10,421 nt of DNA, taken from contig DATDRS010000343.1 in NCBI GenBank assembly GCA_035291605.1, positions 1 to 10,421 on the forward strand, read 5' to 3'. Below the pieces are notes generated by a model that saw nothing but the letters and a program-made list of their open reading frames with translations, was not told the origin of the DNA and did not search any database. This DNA is from DATDRS01 sp035291605. GTDB lineage: Bacteria > Chloroflexota > Anaerolineae > Anaerolineales > UBA6663. Position numbers and translations under genes: made by a program. Of this stretch, positions 6,710 to 10,421 are shown piece after piece; the stretch's first letter is position 1; each line of letters begins with the position of its first letter.

Positions 6710-6737
6710 ATTATAATGTCGCAACTTCGCGCGTCAA
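6710..6737 (-). promoter_or_regulatory. Near-consensus sigma-70 promoter for wzm
   Basis: On the - strand, TTGACG (6737-6732, five of six consensus bases) and a perfect TATAAT (6715-6710) are separated by 16 bases. Transcription should start near 6703, leaving a leader of about 90 bases before TTG 6613. Confidence 0.75.
6712..6717 (+). promoter_or_regulatory. Possible -10 box for the wzt gene on the + strand
   Basis: The palindrome ATTATAAT (6710-6717) offers a perfect TATAAT on the + strand too, offset by two bases from the - strand box. Transcription would start near 6724, some 40 bases before ATG 6764. No good + strand -35 is seen at 16-18 bases, so this side is weaker or activator-dependent. 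Confidence 0.4.
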
Positions 6738-6763
6738 GAACCTGATGACCGCGTTCCCATGCC

Positions 6764-8065
6764 ATGAGTCCGATTATTTGCTTCGAGCATGTCAGCAAGC
6801 GCTACCAGGTGCGGCGCGACCAGCCTCGCTCCTTCCGGGATCTCTTCATGCGCCTGTCGCCGCGCCGTCAGGCGCCGGCCGCCTCCAGCAGCGCCCTATG
6901 GGCCTTGCGGGACGTCTCCTTTGAGATCCATCCTGGCGAGACGGTTGGCCTGATCGGCCCCAACGGGGCGGGTAAGAGCACGGCGTTCAAGCTCATCAGC
7001 CGCATCCTGCCGCCGACGACTGGGCGGGTGGAAGTCAATGGCCGCGTCGCCGCGCTGCTGGAACTCGGCACGGGCTTTCATCCGGAGCTGAGCGGGCGCG
7101 AGAACGTTTTCCTCAGCGGGGCGCTGATTGGCATGGGCCGCGCGGAGATGAAGCGCAAGTTCGATGCCATTGTGGATTTCTCGGAATTGGAGGAATTTAT
7201 TGATATGCCGGTCAAGCATTACTCGTCCGGCATGTTCGCGCGGCTGGCCTTCGCCGTCAGCATTCATCTTGACCCGGAAGTACTGCTGGTGGACGAAGTG
7301 CTGGCCGTGGGCGACCAGGCCTTCCAGCAGAAGTGCCTGGACCGGATCGCCGGCCTGCAGTGTGAGGGCATCACCATCTGCCTCGTCACGCACGCCGCCG
7401 AGGTCGTACGCTCGATGTGCACCCGCGCTCTTTGGTTTGACCATGGCCGCCTGATTGCAGACGGCAGCGCCGAATCAGTCGTGCGCCAGTACCTTGACAA
7501 GACCGCGGCGGCGGAGGCCAAACGTCTGGCGACGGAGGCCGTCCGGTTGGCGGCCGAAGCGGAACACGCGGCGGCGGAGGACGCGCCGAAGGAACCCGGA
7601 CGGCGGTGGGGCAGCCGGGTCGTCGAGATCACCCGGGTGGATCTCTTGGACGCCGCCGGGAACGAGCAGACGATTTTTCAAACCGGCCGGCCGCTGGTGC
7701 TGCGCATGCACTATCGCGCGCATCGCCGGGTCAGCCCGCCCATCTTTGGCATGGCGATTCATCGGCAGGACGGCGTACACGTTTGCGGCCCGAACAGCGC
7801 ATTTGGCAATCTGCGGTTGCCCCCTGTGGAAGGAGACGGCGTGGTGACTTATACTATCCCCTACCTGTCGCTGCTCGAAGGGTTGTATCATATTTCAGTG
7901 GCCGTGGTGAATGAGACGGATACGGAGACGTTTGACTTCCATGATCGGCTGTATGCCTTTCGGATTAGCAACCATGACGGCGGCGTCAAAGAGCGTTATG
8001 GCCTGATGACTCCGGGCGGCGAGTGGGCGCATCTCTCGCTGGCCGAGCTAAACACGGCGGCATAA
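6764..8065 (+). CDS. wzt: ABC transporter ATP-binding protein with C-terminal glycan-recognition domain (Wzt type)
   Basis: A 433-residue protein, close to the size of long Wzt proteins. The ATPase domain (about 1-245) has Walker A GPNGAGKST (65-73), the family segment LELGTGFHPELSGREN (99-114), signature YSSGM (153-157), Walker B LLVDE (174-178) and the switch His in VTHA (H210). An Ala-rich linker (about 247-280) contains three near-identical heptads. The C-terminal domain (about 283-433) has the beta-rich Wzt_C layout, ending in FDFHDRLYAFRI and HDGGVKERYG. In long Wzt proteins this domain binds the modified non-reducing end of the glycan, so that only finished chains are exported by Wzm. 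It powers the permease encoded divergently. ATG 6764 is the natural start although no clear RBS precedes it. A TagH-like cell-wall-polymer role is the main alternative. Confidence 0.9.
   Translation: MSPIICFEHVSKRYQVRRDQPRSFRDLFMRLSPRRQAPAASSSALWALRDVSFEIHPGETVGLIGPNGAGKSTAFKLISRILPPTTGRVEVNGRVAALLELGTGFHPELSGRENVFLSGALIGMGRAEMKRKFDAIVDFSELEEFIDMPVKHYSSGMFARLAFAVSIHLDPEVLLVDEVLAVGDQAFQQKCLDRIAGLQCEGITICLVTHAAEVVRSMCTRALWFDHGRLIADGSAESVVRQYLDKTAAAEAKRLATEAVRLAAEAEHAAAEDAPKEPGRRWGSRVVEITRVDLLDAAGNEQTIFQTGRPLVLRMHYRAHRRVSPPIFGMAIHRQDGVHVCGPNSAFGNLRLPPVEGDGVVTYTIPYLSLLEGLYHISVAVVNETDTETFDFHDRLYAFRISNHDGGVKERYGLMTPGGEWAHLSLAELNTAA
7514..7576 (+). repeat. Three 21-bp in-frame repeats (heptads) in the wzt linker
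   Basis: Units start at 7514, 7535 and 7556 and encode EAKRLAT, EAVRLAA and EAEHAAA. The first two are closest (GAGGCC then a CG-T-TGGCG core). They form an Ala/Glu-rich helical spacer between the ATPase and the glycan-recognition domain, and the unit length means gain or loss of copies keeps the frame. Confidence 0.65.
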
Positions 8066-8084
8066 AGGGTGAAGAGGCGCATGG

Positions 8085-8114
8085 CCTGGGCCTCGCTCCG
8101 GAGGGAGGCCTTGG
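8085..8114. other. GC-rich hairpin between wzt and the glycosyltransferase
   Basis: GGCCTC (8089-8094) pairs with GAGGCC (8105-8110) around a loop holding the palindrome CTCCGGAG; flanking CC (8085-8086) and GG (8113-8114) could extend the stem past mismatches. There is no T tract, so it is not a standard intrinsic terminator. It lies 20 bases after the wzt stop and just before a promoter. Confidence 0.35.
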
Positions 8115-8118
8115 GGGA

Positions 8119-8127
8119 TGTTATAAT
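8119..8127 (+). promoter_or_regulatory. Extended -10 promoter upstream of the glycosyltransferase
   Basis: TGTTATAAT fits the TGnTATAAT extended -10 consensus exactly; such promoters need no good -35, and none is seen. Transcription would begin near 8134, about 70 bases before ATG 8204. This suggests that the glycosyltransferase and following genes can be expressed apart from wzt. Confidence 0.6.
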
Positions 8128-8203
8128 ACGCGGCTGTCTGCTTTGTGTTGCCGTACCGTTGGCCCATCGCCGACATCTCAAATCGCCCGTATAAGCTTGG
8201 CGA

Positions 8204-9214
8204 ATGCCTCACCTGGTCTCGGTCATCGTCGCGAGTTGGAATGGTCGCGCTTATCTGGAGAAGTGCCTGGCCTCATTGATCACCCAGACTTATCCGGAGG
8301 TCGAAATCATCATCGTAGACAACGGCTCCACCGATGGGAGCGCGACTTGGGTGGCGGAGCATTACCCCAACATACGCCTGATTTGCAACCGCCAGAATCT
8401 GGGTTTTGCCGCAGCCAATAACCAGGGCATTCAGGCCGGACGCGGGCATTACCTGGCGCTGCTTAATAATGATACGTGGGTTGAGCCCAGGTGGATTGCG
8501 GAAATGGTCGCCGCGGTCGAACAAGATGCGCGGGTGGGCATGGTCGCTTCCAGGATGGTGTTTGCCGACCAGCCGGGGATGATCAACTCCACGGGGATCT
8601 GCGTGGATCAATGCGGCCTCAGTTGGGACCGGGGCGGGGGAACGCCGGTAGAGTTGACCGAGCGAGAGCCTGTGCCCGTATTTGGCGCGTGCGCCGGCGC
8701 GGCGTTATACCGGCGTGAGCTTTTTAATGACGTGGGCTTGTTTGACGAGGATTTCTTTGCTTACCTGGAAGATGCGGACTTAGCCTGGCGCGCGCGCTGG
8801 CGCGGCTGGAAGGCGATTTACGCGCCGGCCGCCTGCGTCTACCATCTGCATTCTGCGACCTCACGGGAAGGTTCGCCGTTCAAAACCTATTTGCTGTCGA
8901 AGAACAAAATTCTGATGCTGGCCAAGAACTATCCTCTGCCCTATCTTATCTTCTTCCTTCCGCCCATCTTATTTTACGAACTTCTCTCCCTCGGGTATGC
9001 GTTGGTGGAACGGCGAGGCGCCAGCGCTTGGCGTGGGCGGATGGCCGGCCTGAGAGCCTTGCCGGACGCATGGCGGAAACGACGTCAGTTGTGGGCCAGG
9101 CCGCATATCTCCGCCGGCGAGGTGTTTCACCTGCTGGAATCGGCGGTGACGCCGTGGCAGGTCTACTGGCGCTATCAGCATATTGAAGCCAGAAGTTCGC
9201 CTCGGAAACGCTGA
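8204..9214 (+). CDS. Family 2 glycosyltransferase (rhamnosyltransferase-like)
   Basis: A 336-residue GT-A fold enzyme. It has the nucleotide-binding start VSVIVASWNG (5-14), VDNGSTDGS (38-46), NRQNLGFAAANNQGI (62-76), the metal-binding LNND (87-90, in place of DxD), an acceptor-site FGACAGAALYRRELF (160-174), GLFDEDFFAYLEDADLAWRARWRGW (178-202) with the catalytic acidic cluster E189/D190/D192, and YHLHSATS. A hydrophobic stretch (about 247-267) near the C-terminus probably anchors it to the inner membrane face. This arrangement is typical of bacterial GT2 enzymes adding rhamnose or similar sugars to surface glycans; the partial rmlC gene downstream makes dTDP-rhamnose a plausible donor, but donor and linkage cannot be read from sequence. 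Its own promoter lies in the 138-base gap after wzt. No strong RBS is seen before ATG 8204. Confidence 0.9.
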   Translation: MPHLVSVIVASWNGRAYLEKCLASLITQTYPEVEIIIVDNGSTDGSATWVAEHYPNIRLICNRQNLGFAAANNQGIQAGRGHYLALLNNDTWVEPRWIAEMVAAVEQDARVGMVASRMVFADQPGMINSTGICVDQCGLSWDRGGGTPVELTEREPVPVFGACAGAALYRRELFNDVGLFDEDFFAYLEDADLAWRARWRGWKAIYAPAACVYHLHSATSREGSPFKTYLLSKNKILMLAKNYPLPYLIFFLPPILFYELLSLGYALVERRGASAWRGRMAGLRALPDAWRKRRQLWARPHISAGEVFHLLESAVTPWQVYWRYQHIEARSSPRKR

Positions 9215-9237
9215 ACCTCTTGTCTGCTCGTCCGGCC

Positions 9238-10185
9238 ATGCCTGATAACGACGATACCCAACTCTACGATGCATACTACTTCCAGCATGGATGCGGCCGG
9301 CCTTACGAACGGTCGCCGGAGTGGTTGGGGTTCTTTGGCGGGATCGCCGAGAAAATTGTCAGTCGCATCGGCCCGCAGACGGTCCTGGATGCAGGGTGCG
9401 CGATGGGGTTTCTGGTCGAGGGCTTACGCGCAAGAGGCGTCGAAGCTTTTGGCGTCGATATTTCGGAATATGCTATGGGAAAAGTGCCTGAGGCTGTCCA
9501 AGCGTACTGCTGGGTCGGATCGGTCTCGCACCCATTCCCCCGGCGCTATGATCTGATTGTCTGCATTGAAGTGCTAGAGCATCTGCGCCAACCGGACAGC
9601 GAGGCGGCCATCGCCAATTTCTGCCGGTTTGCGGATGACATTCTTTTCTCCTCGACCCCACTGGATTACCGCGAGGCGACGCACTTCAACGTTCAGTCCC
9701 CTGAATATTGGGCCGACCAGTTCGCGCAGCACGGTTTTGTGCGCGATGTAGACTTTGATGCTTCGTTCATAAACCCCTGGGCTGTGCGCTTCCGCCGCAA
9801 TCACGAACCCCCGCACCGGGTCATCCGCGACTACGAGCGGCATTTCTGGTTGTTATGGAAAGAGAATGTGGACCTGCGCCAGTTGACCGTGGAAATGCGC
9901 GATCAGTTGGCCGCCGATGAACAGGCCGTACAAGCCCTGCGCGCACAGTTGGAGGCGCTCAGGACACACATGGCCGCCCAAGAGCAGGAACTAAGAGCAC
10001 AACTGGACGCGAAGGAACAAGAACTGCATGCCCGCCAGCTCCAATGGCTGGACATCACCAGCCGACCTTCCTGGAAATTAGTGCAACTCCTGCAGCGCCT
10101 GCGGCTGTTTCTCGCGCCGCCCAATACTCTGCGTGAGCACCTGTTGAACCTGGCAGTCCGCGTGGTCGTCGAAAGAAAACCATAG
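9238..10185 (+). CDS. SAM-dependent methyltransferase with C-terminal coiled coil
   Basis: Counting from ATG 9238 (315 aa), the N-terminal class I methyltransferase domain has motif I VLDAGCAMG (49-57), the ribose-binding acidic residue in GVDIS (D74) and YDLIVCIEVLEHL (104-116), followed by LFSSTP. The catalytic part ends near 190. A long charged helix with strong coiled-coil character runs from about 209 to 270 (heptads such as LEALRTH and repeated KEQEL/QEQEL units), and the tail SRPSWKLVQLLQRLRLFLAP (275-294) is amphipathic, a motif often seen at the end of surface-polysaccharide enzymes. It probably methylates a sugar of the exported glycan; the target is unknown. A TTG at 9220 is an in-frame alternative adding six residues; neither start has a clear RBS. 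It follows the glycosyltransferase by 23 bases and is likely in the same transcript. Confidence 0.87.
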   Translation: MPDNDDTQLYDAYYFQHGCGRPYERSPEWLGFFGGIAEKIVSRIGPQTVLDAGCAMGFLVEGLRARGVEAFGVDISEYAMGKVPEAVQAYCWVGSVSHPFPRRYDLIVCIEVLEHLRQPDSEAAIANFCRFADDILFSSTPLDYREATHFNVQSPEYWADQFAQHGFVRDVDFDASFINPWAVRFRRNHEPPHRVIRDYERHFWLLWKENVDLRQLTVEMRDQLAADEQAVQALRAQLEALRTHMAAQEQELRAQLDAKEQELHARQLQWLDITSRPSWKLVQLLQRLRLFLAPPNTLREHLLNLAVRVVVERKP

Positions 10186-10225
10186 AGCGGCCTTCTGCTT
10201 TGAATGCGCCACCCCAATTCTGACC

Positions 10226-10230
10226 AAGGA
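10226..10230 (+). promoter_or_regulatory. Ribosome binding site of rmlC
   Basis: AAGGA lies 7 bases before ATG 10238 and fixes the start of the partial rmlC gene. Confidence 0.65.
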
Positions 10231-10237
10231 CTCCCCC

Positions 10238-10421
10238 ATGGAGACATTTGTCGTCCCAACGCCTCTGCGTGATGTGTGCATCATCGAGATTAAATACTTC
10301 CGCGATGAGCGTGGCTTTTTTATCGAGAACTACCATCAGCGCGATTTTGCCAAAGCGGGCCTGCAGCTCAATTTCGTTCAGGACAATCATTCGCGCTCAG
10401 GCGCTAAGGTGTTGCGTGGGC
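10238..10421 (+). CDS. rmlC: dTDP-4-dehydrorhamnose 3,5-epimerase, N-terminal part (3' cut by window end)
   Basis: The frame from ATG 10238 is open to the last base and gives 61 residues. It contains the RmlC N-terminal signature: PTPLRDVCIIE (7-17), FRDERGFFIENY (21-32), and FVQDNHSRS followed by VLRG at the window end. In RmlC this last segment leads into the substrate-binding and catalytic His region, which lies beyond the window. The enzyme epimerises dTDP-4-dehydro-6-deoxyglucose at C3 and C5, the third step of dTDP-L-rhamnose synthesis in the cytoplasm. A 52-base gap without a terminator separates it from the methyltransferase, so it is probably in the same transcript, and other rml genes may follow. 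A relative making another dTDP-sugar cannot be excluded from the N-terminus alone. Confidence 0.9.
   Translation, partial: METFVVPTPLRDVCIIEIKYFRDERGFFIENYHQRDFAKAGLQLNFVQDNHSRSGAKVLRG

Larger units (their letters stand above)
6610..6733. repeat. 13-bp direct repeat flanking the wzm leader
   Basis: GCAACTTCGCGCG occurs exactly at 6610-6622 and 6721-6733, 111 bases apart. The distal copy lies between the -35 and -10 of the - strand promoter (overlapping the -35 by two bases); the proximal copy covers the preferred TTG start. A paired operator or a small duplication are both possible. Confidence 0.5.

Noticed and set aside
6614..6724. N-terminal extension of the permease to TTG 6724
   Set aside because: A near-consensus promoter overlaps the first codons, the extension is not hydrophobic or family-like, and TTG 6613 has a usable RBS.

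Overview
The window is GC-rich, densely coded bacterial chromosomal DNA holding ten genes (two cut by the window edges). I saw no tRNA, rRNA, CRISPR array or transposase. A Cox/Xdh-type molybdoenzyme maturation operon, a DUF4058 protein, an ABC-type polysaccharide exporter and a degraded-looking intergenic repeat fit an environmental Chloroflexota-like bacterium, but this is inference; no marker gene proves the phylum.

Left part (1-1306). The window opens inside an amidase/nitrilase-superfamily gene whose catalytic cysteine position is occupied by alanine. A clear intrinsic terminator follows it, then about 230 bases of non-coding DNA with short direct and inverted repeats.

Middle part (1307-5830). 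Five genes on the + strand with gaps of -4 to +23 bases look like one operon: a MoxR/CoxD-type AAA+ ATPase, a DUF4058 protein, a RimJ/RimL-like GNAT acetyltransferase, a CoxE-type von Willebrand A protein and a CoxF/XdhC-family protein. CoxD, CoxE and CoxF are known to mature the metal-sulfur active site of molybdenum CO dehydrogenase and its relatives. No catalytic subunits are present here, and the DUF4058 and GNAT genes split coxD from coxE.

Right part (5831-10421). This is a cell-surface polysaccharide cluster: an ABC-2 permease (Wzm type) on the - strand, ending base-to-base against the XdhC gene; a divergent Wzt-type ATPase with a C-terminal carbohydrate-recognition-like domain; a GT2 glycosyltransferase; a SAM methyltransferase with a C-terminal coiled coil; and the start of rmlC (dTDP-rhamnose synthesis). 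The likely joint role is to build a rhamnose-containing glycan, possibly cap it by methylation, and export it through the Wzm/Wzt transporter. A near-consensus promoter on the - strand and a palindromic -10 box lie between the divergent transporter genes, and an extended -10 promoter precedes the glycosyltransferase.
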